Shown one piece after another: positions 9,882-21,540 of a DNA stretch of 64,000 bases. A program made the position numbers and the translations under genes. Location of the stretch: NCBI GenBank assembly GCA_034509735.1, contig JACGWO010000005.1, forward strand, positions 38,160,479 through 38,224,478, written 5' to 3'. Within the stretch, counting starts at the first letter, position 1; every line of letters begins with the position of its first letter. Under the pieces are notes generated by a model that worked only from the letters and a program-made list of their open reading frames with translations, ran no database searches and was not told where the DNA came from. This DNA comes from Sesamum alatum. Taxonomy: Eukaryota > Streptophyta > Magnoliopsida > Lamiales > Pedaliaceae.

Positions 9882-12800
9882 ATGGAAATCGAAGATGAGT
9901 TACCTGAGTTCACATTAGCTGAGGTGCTTTCTGTCGTTCCTTTGAGCTGAAATGTTAAAGTTTTCGTGTTGTGTTTCTCAAATTTTGAATTGATATGGTG
10001 TAGTTATTGTTGAAGGTTTGATCTTGACATGGTTATGGGCGTGCATACACCATTTTTGGAAATCCCTTTTTCTCCTTTTTTCTTGTTCTTTGAGTAGTGA
10101 TAATGCTTTTCCTCCAAACAATGGCCTCTGGATGATGAAATGTGAACGACATAGATTTCTCTGGTGATTTTCAGACATGTAGATGTATTAAAAAATGACT
10201 TGTTGTAATGGAGTTCATCTGCAGTTTGGGTATTCAACTTGAATTTTACGCTGGCCCACGAAATTACTCTTTACTGAGTAATTGTATGTGTTTATTTGTA
10301 AATTGATAGTTGTTGTCTGGAGCACATCTTCATGTTTGTTTCTTTTGTTTGCCTCAATCCCAACCCTTTAAAATGAGGATCTTCTTGCTGCAAACAGATA
10401 CTTGAAATGGAGAAATTATTTAAGAAAATGACAGAAAAATCGATTAGCCAGGAGTTCTGCCAAGAGCTTTCTGCCAAGTTTAAGTAAGCTTGATTCCTTT
10501 ATATATATCTTGTTCTAGTAATTGATTAATATGAATGTGTACTCTGGATTGTTTAGTTTGACTTGTTCTAAGTTTACTTGTTGTTCAATGCTTTAATGCA
10601 GCTTTTCAACTCACCGTTCTGAAAAGGCTCCCATGACATGGGAACAGGTGTTTCTTCTGAACTTCCCTAGTTTTATCATTTTGGGTTGCTCTAGCATCTG
10701 AGTTCTCTTAGATTCCCTGTATACATTTCTGATCTTGCAGGTAGAAAGTTGGTTTCAAGAAAAACAAAGAAATTTGGCGGCTACAATCATTCCATCTCCT
10801 GCTCACAAAGGAACAGTCAGTAAAAAGGTCGCAGTAATTAAGAAAAGAGATAAAGGTTGCACTCTATTTTCCTGCAAAAGATATGCTATTTGTTAAAGAA
10901 ATAGCAAAAACAAGCTCTTACAAATTTCAGACTTGTGATTTCTGTCAATTGGAGAGCAAAAAAGAAGGGGGAGAGGGAGAGAGAAAAAGGAAAATCGTTG
11001 CAACGTATTACCCCAACATGAGAAAAGCATCACATTTACTATTCAATGTTAAATTGATTATTTTTACCTGTTGTAATTGTTAAATATTATTGGGTTTTCT
11101 GTAGCTCTCATTGTTTCTATTTGGCTTTTGATGGTGAAGTTTTCAAAGTATCAGTCAGTACAAGTACAGAGTGTGCCATAAAATCTCACTGTTCTAGCTT
11201 TTCCCATACTTCATGTTCGCAGCACGTTAAAACTGGATAGGTCTATTTTGGGTTCTTTCTTGAATTATGCATCTGTAGTTTTCCTTCTTGTCTAATGACT
11301 TCCATTTAAGTTTTGCAATTGCGAAAGAGTGTATCTGTCCTTAATAGTATGTTGCTGTACTCTGTATGGAATTATTAGTTTTTTCTTCTGCTTTGCTTTT
11401 GATGAAAAGTGCAATTTACCCTGCCACTGTTTCATTTATTTGCTTTAAATTTACTCCCTACACATAAGCTTTTCAAGATGGCATGTTTTGGATACTTTCT
11501 GTAGCACAGTCATAAAGTGCTCTCAATGTACTTAGAGCTGATAAGTTCCACAAATGTTTTCCAGTACCAACAATTTCTGCCAGTGAAGCAGCAGCTCAGC
11601 TCCCAAACTTAATGTTTGAAGCTAGATCAGCAAAGGATTATGCTTGGTGAGCATTTAACTTGCGTATCCTCTGATTTTGTTGCTGGCAACTCTCCCGGAC
11701 TTGTGTTTTTTGTTATTCTTCTGTTGAAATGAAACACAGGAAACTGGTTAACTGCATTTACAATACCTAGATTTTGTTGATCATGGTTCTGTCAGTTGGG
11801 GAAAGATAGTCTTTGACAGTTTTTGAGCCGTATGTCATTTTGATAATGGTGTATGACACTTACATATATGATGCACCGCTTTCCAGCTCCAATTTTATAT
11901 CTTTACCCTGAATCAGATGTAAAGATATTAAATTATTGATGAATGATGAGGGCAACTGATTTCAGCATCTTCATGAAAAATACAGACCAACTTTATGTCA
12001 TTCTGTATTTTGTTACATTGTTATCAACAGCGTGACACACAGCTTTGTCTTCTGACTTTTTAGGTTTGATGTTGCTTCTTTCCTGAGCTACAGAGTCCTT
12101 TGCTCGGGGGAAATGGTAAGACATGTCTGTCTGTTTTCTGTTGTTTTTCTTTGAAATCGCTATCTCTTTCCTGTTTCTTTCTGTTTATTCGAAAGATTGA
12201 TTAACTTGTTCTGTCATTTAACATCAATCCATTTAGTAATTGTTGTTCGTACATCTACTTTCATTCTTGAAAGTGGTACTTTTTGAGATTCCATTGACAA
12301 TCTATTTAGAGCTTCGGCCACATGTTGGGTGTGTGTATCAAACCTAGTTGGCTTTTCCAGTTTATGTTGTACTAAAGGCTTGAACATGTCTTTGCCTGGA
12401 ATATACCTGGATCTCAGCAAATAAATATAGTTTCTAGCCTGGTGGGGAAAACAATCTTAACATTGCTTAGAAAAAGATTGGATAATCTTCTTTTCACCCT
12501 TTAATAATGCAAGTACAGTGTGCTTGGAACTTCACACACGAGGATGGATTCAAAAATACTACATTTCACAGGTAGTTCGTGTGAGATTTGCCGGCTTCGG
12601 CAAAGAGGAAGATGAATGGGTGAACCTTAAAAGGGCAGTACGGGAACGATCAATTCCTTTGGAGCATTCAGAGTGTGACAAGGTCAATGTCGGTGATCTT
12701 GTTCTTTGCTTCAGGGTACGGCTTCAGTTCTCTTTCCCCAATCCATTCCTCCTCTTCATTTTTATTCTCTCCCATAGTTTTGAATGGCAAATGAAATAAA

Positions 12801-13292
12801 TAATTGTTTTTACTTCGTGATATTTATAGTAGAAATTTAGTAAAGGACCTTGCATTATCTCTCTAATGTGGATTTGCAGGAAGCTGAGGATCATGCACTT
12901 TACTGTGATGCACATGTTGTGGAAATCGAGAGGCAATCACACGACAGCAGCGGCTGCACGTGTAGCTTTGTGGTTCGTTATGACCACGACAATGTTGAGG
13001 TCTTAAACTTTCCTATCAAGTTTGTGCGTGTCATTATAATATGTTATTCATTGGGTAGCATAGAATTTGGTCGTTGGAGTTGCTGCAGAATCCTACACTA
13101 TCGTTATTTGGCTTACAATTTAGTGAAAGTTTATGACTTTACTTTCCTAATGGTCATCCTTTATCTCGACTCCAGGGCAAGGTTCCATTAGACAAATTGT
13201 GCTGCAGGCCAACATCGGTACCAAGAGGAAGTGAGGACGGAAAGCTAGTACCACTATTGGAGCCCAACACGATGCAAAAGTTCACATTGTAG
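9882..13292 (+). CDS. SHH1: SHH1/DTF1-like protein (homeobox-like plus SAWADEE domain)
   Basis: Nine exons join in frame to about 275 residues: 9882-9923, 10398-10483, 10602-10647, 10741-10855, 11565-11646, 12064-12115, 12572-12715, 12880-13023, 13176-13292. An N-terminal homeobox-like helix-turn-helix (residues about 10-75) contains EMEKLFKKM and ends in [11 protein letters not shown]. The SAWADEE domain (about 120-265) is clear: [79 protein letters not shown] and LDKLCCRP, with Cys/His residues able to bind zinc. In Arabidopsis SHH1 reads H3K9 methylation on unmodified H3K4 and recruits Pol IV for siRNA-directed DNA methylation. The length is closer to SHH1 (about 258 aa) than to the longer SHH2. 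Two points are uncertain: the 14-codon first exon, and the weak GTGCGT donor after 13023 (chosen because it keeps phase). Confidence 0.88.
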
Positions 13293-13438
13293 CTGGCGAA
13301 CAATTGTATGCAAAGTGAGAGAGTGTTTGGTTGAGCTTATAATCTCCTTGAAGATGTTTGAGAGCTTATAAAATATTGTAGAGTGCTTCGGAAAAAGTTG
13401 AGAAGAAACTCTGAACTCTATATTTAAGAAGATGTTGA

Positions 13439-13475
13439 AACCTTAAAATCTCCTCTGAGAGGAGGTTTTAAGGTT
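13439..13475. other. 17-bp hairpin just downstream of the SHH1-like stop
   Basis: Left arm AACCTTAAAATCTCCTC (13439-13455), loop TGA, right arm GAGGAGGTTTTAAGGTT (13459-13475). All positions pair, with one U-G pair in RNA. It starts 147 nt after the stop codon, so probably in the 3' UTR. Preceding text (GTTTGGTTGAGCTTATAA, 13326-13343) resembles the ends of common plant MITEs, which may be its source. Confidence 0.7.
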
Positions 13476-14268
13476 TTAATGAACTCTTGTTGAATTATGT
13501 ACATTAGGATGTGAAAGTGATGTTCTCTCCTTCCTGTCTGCAGTTGATGGTACTGCAAGTCAGCATTATTGCATGTATGTGATATCTGCTAAAGAAAGTT
13601 GTGAGTGAAGAACAGAGTCTAACAGTTGATTTTTTGAGGAAAGGTAAGAAAAAATCATTCCAGAGAAATTAAAGAAAAACTGTAAAAATGCACATACGTG
13701 GAAAACCATAACCATGTCTGTTGATATTACCTCTATTGACATTGGGACATGTCACATAGTCAAATAGCAATGATTCAAAGCATTTCTTTTTACACTATTT
13801 TGGAAATCCAAGAACTAAATCGTATGGATATGTAAAATACAGAATTTTTAATCCTAGCAGAAAAGGGAAGGAAACGAATACTCAAATTAAAGTGAGTAAA
13901 CAGAAGTCCATAAACATGATCTTCAAGGTAACTTTTGAAGAGCATTTGTTTATGGGATAATTATACCACGCTCGCCCTTGACATTCTTTGTTGAACAACA
14001 AATGGATCCATCCATTCATAATGAATAGATGTTAGCAAATCCTATAATAAGATGACTTGGTGTAATTATCCAACAAATAAATTATATTATATTAACGAAT
14101 AGGATCTATTCGTTGGACATAAGCGAACTCCACATTAGGAGTACCAAATGTAATTTTTTAAATCATAAGAAATTTATGTGTAATTGCACAAAACTTCTCA
14201 AATATAATGACCTTTTTTCTGAAAATATAAGATGGGCTGAGTGTGCAAGACCTGCAGTTAAAATGTAA

Positions 14269-14508
14269 ATGGAACAGTTGGAAGCACAAAGGAAGAATAA
14301 GATGGGGGAAAACTCAGCTCACACTTGTTGGATACCTCCACCACCACCAGAAGAAGAATGGATTAAAACTGACACAGATCACAACATGCCAGCTTCTTTC
14401 AAGGTCAAGCATCGAAAGATCCACCATCTGATTTTTGAGAGTGATTCCTCTCCAGCAATTCAAATGCTGCTTAATCCAAAAACAAGAAGATGGCTTCACT
14501 GTCTTTAA
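14269..14508 (+). pseudogene. Possible internally deleted LINE RNase H fragment
   Basis: A 79-codon frame reads CWIPPPPPEEEWIKTDTDHN and later LIFESDSSPAIQMLLN. Plant LINE-type RNase H (RVT_3) domains begin with a W-x-PPP...K-x-N-x-D pattern and have an E-S-D-S...A-V/I-x-x-L pattern near the middle. Both appear here, but far too close together and without the intervening glycine-rich and TN-AEL segments. A deletion remnant is the best reading, though chance similarity is possible. Confidence 0.25.
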
Positions 14509-15209
14509 TTTTTTTCATCTGGATATTTGGATTAGCCTAAGATGTCTCGTTTTCTTAATCAAAGATTCGATATTTTAAGGCACAGAGCGCATGTTATGTT
14601 ACCAAGATTAAGAAAATCCCACAACCCCGTGTCAAATTATTTGATTGTAACCATCTTTCTACACCAATGCAAATGGGAGCACAGAGCACATCAGATCATG
14701 CAAGCAGGGGCCAGTGCATCACCATCCTGACTTATGAAAAGAGTTGGCAATCACCATAATATGCTGTACTCATAAACACGTAAAAAAAAACATCACAGAG
14801 AGAGGGGGAGAGAGAGACCAATGATCATAAAAGTAAGGGTAAATATCAGGCTTCCATCTGGTGCCCGAAATGGGCAAATATGAACACTGTAAGTCGGTCT
14901 CTAATGACATACATCTAAAAAAGAAGAAAAGCACTCGTTATGGAAAAGACTACACACGTTTGATGGCGATAAAAACACAAATTTTATGCAAATGGGCCAT
15001 CCGCCAACCAAAATGCACAACAGGTGATACAAGACCCTACCATTACCATCTGTACTGTAACTAAACCTAGCTTGCTGCATCAAAATTTCACAAGACCTTG
15101 ACATGTTCCGGAACAAATCCAGGTGCTTTGTTTCCTCCTAATGAAGATAAAACCCAGTATGAAGTTCTGATTGTTGAAGTCGACCAGAAATCATCATAAC
15201 CTAGCAGCC

Positions 15210-18200
15210 CTAAGAAACTGTACGACCATAGCAAACGGATGCAATATACAGATTTTTTGCCCATTTCTCCTGTAACAAAGAAAAAGCAGAGAAAAAGTAC
15301 TGGTTTATATCACACCAAGTGGCACAAAGAACACAAACAAAGCAAAAGGAAGGTTGATTTATGTATGACCAACTAAATTAACCTTGACATGTGTGCTGGG
15401 AAAGGCGGATGTACGCAGGGTCTCCTGAGTTTCGTCCACTGGTTTTCTTCTTGGCACGCTTAAAACAAAAGCAGCTTGGTCAAGGGTTGCTGCAGTAGCA
15501 GTTATACGATATCCATGATCCCAGCGACGATGAATGCCCTCACTTGGGTAAAGAAAATCTAGCTCCACAACCTATAAAACAAACAAGATGATTAGGCAAT
15601 ACAGAAACCGGAAATTCAACACACAGAAAGTACAGAATTGGTGTGCGAGAGATGACCTGCTCCGAGAATCCAGCACCACGGGACATAACAACAGCCCATC
15701 TAGTCCCTGATGTGGCCATGGAGGTAACATAGAAACCTTCCCTCCACTTTTTGTTTATCCACTTGAATGGAAATGAATCACTTACTTTGTAGGATTGTTG
15801 CGAGTACTGTGTGCCTGAATTGAATTAACAAGCTATGTAAAACAAACATTGATAATGCACAGAGATAACTAAACACTTAAGCTTAGACTAAAGTTCACCT
15901 TTTGACATTACTACTAATGAACTACCATTTGCAGCTCCTGCAACTGCACTGATGTAGTAATTCTTCTCCCATTGTTCCATTATCCAATCCTGTAGGAAGT
16001 ACCAAATAAGCATGAAATAATGAACAGAATGCCTGTTCGACTTCAAATGCAAGTGAATTAATTAACTAAACATATATAATCACATACATGCATTGATAGA
16101 CAGATAGATATTCAGTGACCAATAATTGAAGGGTAATAGAATTGCCATAAGTTACATTACCTTGTGAAGAAAGAAAGGTGATAGCTCATACACTTGAGCA
16201 GTGAAGCCTGTGCCAGCATCCATTATTAGTGCCCACAGATTTTGACAAGATGATACACAACTGATGAATAAGCCATCTTCTGTTCCCTTATCAATGTGCT
16301 GGGAAAGCCTTGCATCCATCACATTGTAGTGGTATCTTCAAGGCAAACCCAAAAGATTAAGTTCTAGATAATCACGGAGCAAGAAAACTATCTTACTAGT
16401 CAAATGTTAATAAGCAAAAAAGAATTATTTCTGGAACAGACTGTGATCATTAAGTACATATGTGGAAGTTACAAGAAGCCAAGAAGGAAGTGGCAAGTCC
16501 ATTATGCATGATAAACAAAGACCAGGTAAAAACAAACACCTTTGTTTCATTGGTTTGCGAGCATTATAAATGCTAATCCACTGCGTTGCAGGCGTCCCCA
16601 GGCGAACTCTCTTTTTAGGTTGTTCTTCTTCCTCATCCTCGAAAGTCAGCCGACCCCTTTTGTGACCAACCTGATAAATAAGCTTCATTCCAAAAACAAA
16701 AAGATTAGATGAACAGCCAAAGTTACAAGCTGTAAACAGTTTCATGAGTTGCATCAGTAAGAATCTAAATAATTCATACGCACCTTCTGTGCACCCTCGG
16801 TGTTGATAGGTCTGCCATCTGGATTTGGTCCGACTATCCCATCAAAGAGGGAGATACATTTAGCGTAATTAGGTTCCTCATCAAACTTCAAATTTACCAC
16901 GTATTCCACAAACGATCTAAAAGGTTGTGGACAGAAGCAGCAAAGTGCCTCTGGTGATGTTGCCATTTTCTTCTTGCAAACAAGAAATCCTTTGTTTTCA
17001 CCCTAGGGAGAAGCAGGATCATATCAGGGAGGGGCTATGAGATATCGATAGAATAACATGCAGTGGATCATAAATCACCCTGACCAATGAAATGATACCG
17101 TAGACAATCATTGCATACCTATTAACACTTATAGTTCAAAAGACAAACCTGATATCCTTGCCAGGGCAGACGTCCACGCAAAAGGAAAATGAGAGTATAA
17201 GCAAGCGATTCTAAATCATCTCTCCTACTACCAGTTCTGCCCAAATGAGCATGAACACTGGCATAGCGAACGGTTCCCCTGAAATCCAAATTAAAACTCC
17301 CCAGATTAGAGAACATGCCACGAGAAAATAAAGTAAAAAATATAGATGGAAGAAATTTGGAAATGTTTTTAGAAAAACTTAATATATACATAACACATAT
17401 ACCTGAAAACATCTGGTCGTTGATCATACTCAACATGCAGGCCAGTATTGCCATCTCTCCATCTAGTAGCTGATCGTGAAGTAGTTTTTAGAAATGAAAT
17501 ACTTAAAGATGCATTTGAAAGAAACTATAACTATGAAACTGTAATGATATGAAATACCTAAACCAAGATCAACCAGGTATAACTTTTTCTCATCAGGGGT
17601 CCCTGGTGCACCGAGCAAGAAATTCTCAGGCTTCACATCCCCATGGACGTACCTGTCAGTTTGTGGAATATTGGCCAATTATTCAATAATCATATGCATG
17701 TAATATGATATCTAAACATCCACTAGAAGTGCTCATAAAGTGAAGCTGCAATTTGTATAGAAAATACAAAAAAAATTATCAGTCCATGAAATATGAAAGA
17801 CTCAAGGAGAGAATTATATGCGACAGAGTGCCCAGGCATGAATTGACTAAATGTTCTACCCTGCCACGATTCATCACTCATCCTCCTTTCCTCCCCACCC
17901 AAAAAACTAACGACCCAACTAAATATTCACATCCTTGCATGCAGTCTGTCCACTAGACAACATCAGTAGCAATCAATCTGAAAAATCAAAGATCTTATAG
18001 AAGGATCTTCAACCAACATCAAAACTAGAAGCAAGGAGAGCATATCATGACATAAAAAGGAAGAGAACTAAGAAAAAGAAGGCGTGAGCAACAAGATAAA
18101 TCAAAACAATAAATAAGACACAAAACTCATAACAGTAAAATCTGGCTGTCTGATCTAGCACCATTTAATGCTTCATGCAAAATGTCCCTGGACAAAATTT

Positions 18201-20965
18201 GGAATCTGACATTAGTAGTATATGATTTCACAGTGAGAGAAAGTTGAGATTGTTCTCAAATACTTTTATAGGCGAAAATTGAACAGAAAGAACAACTACA
18301 ACAACAGCTTAAGTAACAAGATCCCAAAATTTTTTCACATGTAGATGAAACAGCTTAGCAATTAATAACAGTAGTATCACAAAAGAAAAAGAAAAGGAAG
18401 GGGCCACACATTGTTCCAATGTTAATAAATTTAACAGAGCAAAAAGGATGTTGTTAACAAAAAGAACCAAGTTTTTGTGAAGTCACAGACATGGAAACAA
18501 CAATAACTAAAAGAGAAGACTTCTGCACATAGTGCTCCTCACCCTCTTGAGTGCATTTTCTCTAATATAGAAATTGCTTCAATAGCAATACAAGCCACCA
18601 TTTCAACTGACATCCTGCATTTTTGCAAGATAAAAATTCAATTACGCAATGCAAAAATCTCAAGATAATCAAATAATAGAAGAGTTAAAGAAGCATATGT
18701 CTTGTCTAGTTCTTGGGGTTGCTACACTCACGTGTGGGCATTATTGTTCCAAACATCCCACAAGCTTGGTCCAAGCATATCCATGACCTGCCAGATTGAA
18801 GTGTTTAATTACAAACTTAAAATTCAGAAAATACAAACCTATAAGGAAAGAGAAAAGACACAAGAGATACGGTAGCTGACATACCATTATATAATAGTCA
18901 CCTTGTCGTCCTTTGTAGTGCACTCGCGGTACACCATGACTTCCCCCGAGAGTACTGTGCATATTACAAAGTAAACGTTAAGAAAAGAACAATCATCAAT
19001 TAGTATAGTTGACACCACAGGAAGTTCAAATGCTTACTTGTAAACTTGCCATTCATAAGGTGGGCCATAGTTACATCCTTTACTATTACGATGTTCAAAT
19101 TTTAGGGCCACCTGTTAAGATGAAGGACAGGCATGTCAATTTGGTGAAGGAAAGACGAGGTTAATTATGAATTTAGCACAAATAAGCAAGCTTAATATAT
19201 GCACCTCTATGGCTCCAGGACCTGTTCTTTCATTAGTGCTACCACCAGTGATACGGCGACCAACATACACTTGTCCAAAACCACCCTTACCAAGTTTCCT
19301 TTCAATTCTATACATTGGTGAACCCCCAACCTGCACCTGTAATAATGGAAAAGTGGAATTGGATTAATTTCACAATGACCATCCACAGTCCCAGTAATTC
19401 CTATTCCGCCTGTAAATGTCATTTTACTGAAAGATACAGAAAAAAATTACATACATCCCTTTTAGTTCAGAATGGTCCTACAAGACTTTATATTTCAAAG
19501 TTTAGGATCAACGATAAGGAAGTCAGTGGAACAAGTGCGTGACATTTGAAATCTTGACTAAAAGTATCAATTTTCTTACTATTACATACTCGTCCAATGA
19601 CTCAAATTCGAAAAACAACAAATAAGCATAATCTTGCGAATGTTGTTTTAAAAAATGATACAGTGAAGAAGACAAAGCACCAAAGACATGTTTTTGCAAA
19701 GCAAGCACATATCTTGTCATTTGCATAATCCGATGTCACTACCGTAGAATCATTTCTAGAGAAACGACAATAGTCAGATGCATAATGGCTTTGACTATTT
19801 CTAGACCGCCTTCTAGAAACTTTTCTACTTGACTACCATTTCAATTTTTAACAATAATATAAAAATGGCTGTCATCTTCAACCCACTATGGAGGAAGGAA
19901 ATTATCATTGCACTTATCTGTCTCACCAGATGACTTACTTTCTCATCCAAGGAATTTTTAAAAACTCTACTTAATAATCCCTATTCTTTCCTTAAAAATT
20001 AAATTGGAAGACAGGTAAGTTAAATTTACAGAAAATTTCAGTCTTGCCCGCTCCATCAGCAAAAGATACACATGCAAAGTCCCCATCTCCAATTATGGTT
20101 CACATGAACCTATGAATTAACTAACTGGATTTAACAGAATCATGGGATTTTTTTGACATAATGGAATTAGAACTCGTGTCACTTTCCTATTACATTACCA
20201 TAATGCCAACAACAAGCATGTACTCCCGAAAACAGGGATGCTTCCATCCGCCATCTTTTGAAGAATATAGATCTCAGAAAGGGCCAAAGGAGTACATAAG
20301 CAATCACATGCATATATCCAGACACCCAAAACACACGTGAAACTTTTCAAACACCAAATGCATTCCTAAACAAGTTCTAAAATCCTCACTTACAACACAA
20401 GCTTCAATTCAGTTCCATATGACAATCTCACCAATAGAATACATGCATGCATAAACCCTTACCATTCTTGTATCCCCAAAAGGCATGCCACGAAGAAAAC
20501 AGAATCTAAAAGGCCATAAATAAATAAATCCTAGAAAAAACACATCTTAAAATTTGTCACCTTCTCAGGGAGCGGTGCAGAGGCTAAGTCATCATCACCA
20601 CCATTCCCCTTGTCGGGGCTTTTCCCGCCACTATCATAATCATCCATCTTTTTTTCTCCCACCTCCTCCCTCCTCTCCTCCAAAACCCCCTTGTTCTCTT
20701 CAACCTCCTTAACCTCAGGCGCTGCTGCCGCTTGCGCTGCAGCAACTATATTGTCATCAACTGGTGGCGCAACCGCTGCAGCCGCCGCCGCTCTTCTCCT
20801 CCTCGTTCGCGTAGCGATTGCCGCGTTTTCCTCAACAGCCTGATTATCGTTATTATTTTCCTGATTCTGATTAGTATTAGTATTGTTATCGTTGTTGTTT
20901 TGCAGTGGTTGCTGCTGCTGCTTCCCTCTCCGGACTCCGCGCACTCCGCCACGCAGCACCGGCAT
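15210..20965 (-). CDS. MUT9-like / photoregulatory protein kinase (casein kinase 1 type)
   Basis: Sixteen exons on the minus strand join in frame to 707 residues: 20965-20561, 19336-19205, 19111-19038, 18954-18885, 18787-18732, 18614-18543, 17652-17558, 17469-17403, 17278-17149, 17002-16784, 16670-16540, 16335-16161, 15989-15899, 15814-15657, 15571-15383, 15269-15210. The first exon gives a low-complexity tail ([13 protein letters not shown], acidic). The CK1-type kinase domain follows: P-loop [13 protein letters not shown], lysine in [10 protein letters not shown], catalytic loop [14 protein letters not shown] in place of DFG, and [14 protein letters not shown]. The long C-terminal region ([20 protein letters not shown] to the end) is typical of MLK/PPK proteins. 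Arabidopsis members are nuclear kinases acting on histones, PIFs and cryptochrome and binding the evening complex. The family call is firm; which of the four paralogues it matches was not decided. Confidence 0.93.
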
Positions 20966-21540
20966 CGTTCATCCTCCGATTCTCATCCCTCTTTTCCCTG
21001 ATTTCTCAAAAGATCAACCAACCCAGAAAAAAAAAAAAAAAAAAAAAGAACAAACTTTTAATTTGAAGCGTATCCACTGTTAATAATTATACATTACTAC
21101 CTTCTCCTGCCACGAAAACAATCAAAGTGTACTATAATCTTTACATACATAAAGAATAATTTAAAACACGTACCAAGAATTGGAATTGAATCAAAGAAAC
21201 TAAGTGGTGATCGTCCCAATGTACTGAGGGGAATAGAGCTCCACAGCTGCTCGATCGTTAGGGTTTTGAGAGAGAGTTAGAAATTTTAGGGATCTATAGA
21301 GAGAGAAAACTGATTGGATTTTAGATAGAGAAAAAAATAAAAAGAAGAAATTCAGGAAAACAGGAGACGATTTTGCTTTCTGAGAATGGGGGCGCGATTC
21401 TGTATGTATATATGTGTACGTATATATTTCTTGACTCAAAAATAAATTAATACATAAATAAAATAAGTATTCAACATTCATCGCCCTGATATTGGTTTTT
21501 GACCGTCGATTTCAGCTGATGCACGGTGTGGATGTTTTAA
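20966..21540 (-). other. 5' leader and proximal promoter of the MLK/PPK-like gene
   Basis: Upstream of the ATG at 20965 lies a poly-A/poly-T run (21029-21049), then a stretch that is TC/GA-rich on the gene strand (about 21290-21340), typical of plant 5' UTRs and core promoters. A 5' UTR intron is possible, but its boundaries could not be fixed. Confidence 0.4.

Larger units (their letters stand above)
13293..15209. other. Intergenic between convergent SHH1-like and MLK/PPK-like genes
   Basis: The two flanking genes converge here, so both 3' UTRs lie within it. It contains the hairpin, a partial foldback-type repeat near 13957-14200 (GGATAATTATACC...GTGTAATTATCC) and a possible RNase H scrap near 14269-14508. 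Confidence 0.5.

Noticed and set aside
20732..21083. Plus-strand open frames opposite exon 1 of the MLK/PPK gene
   Set aside because: They are reverse-frame shadows of low-complexity Q/N/A/R codons.
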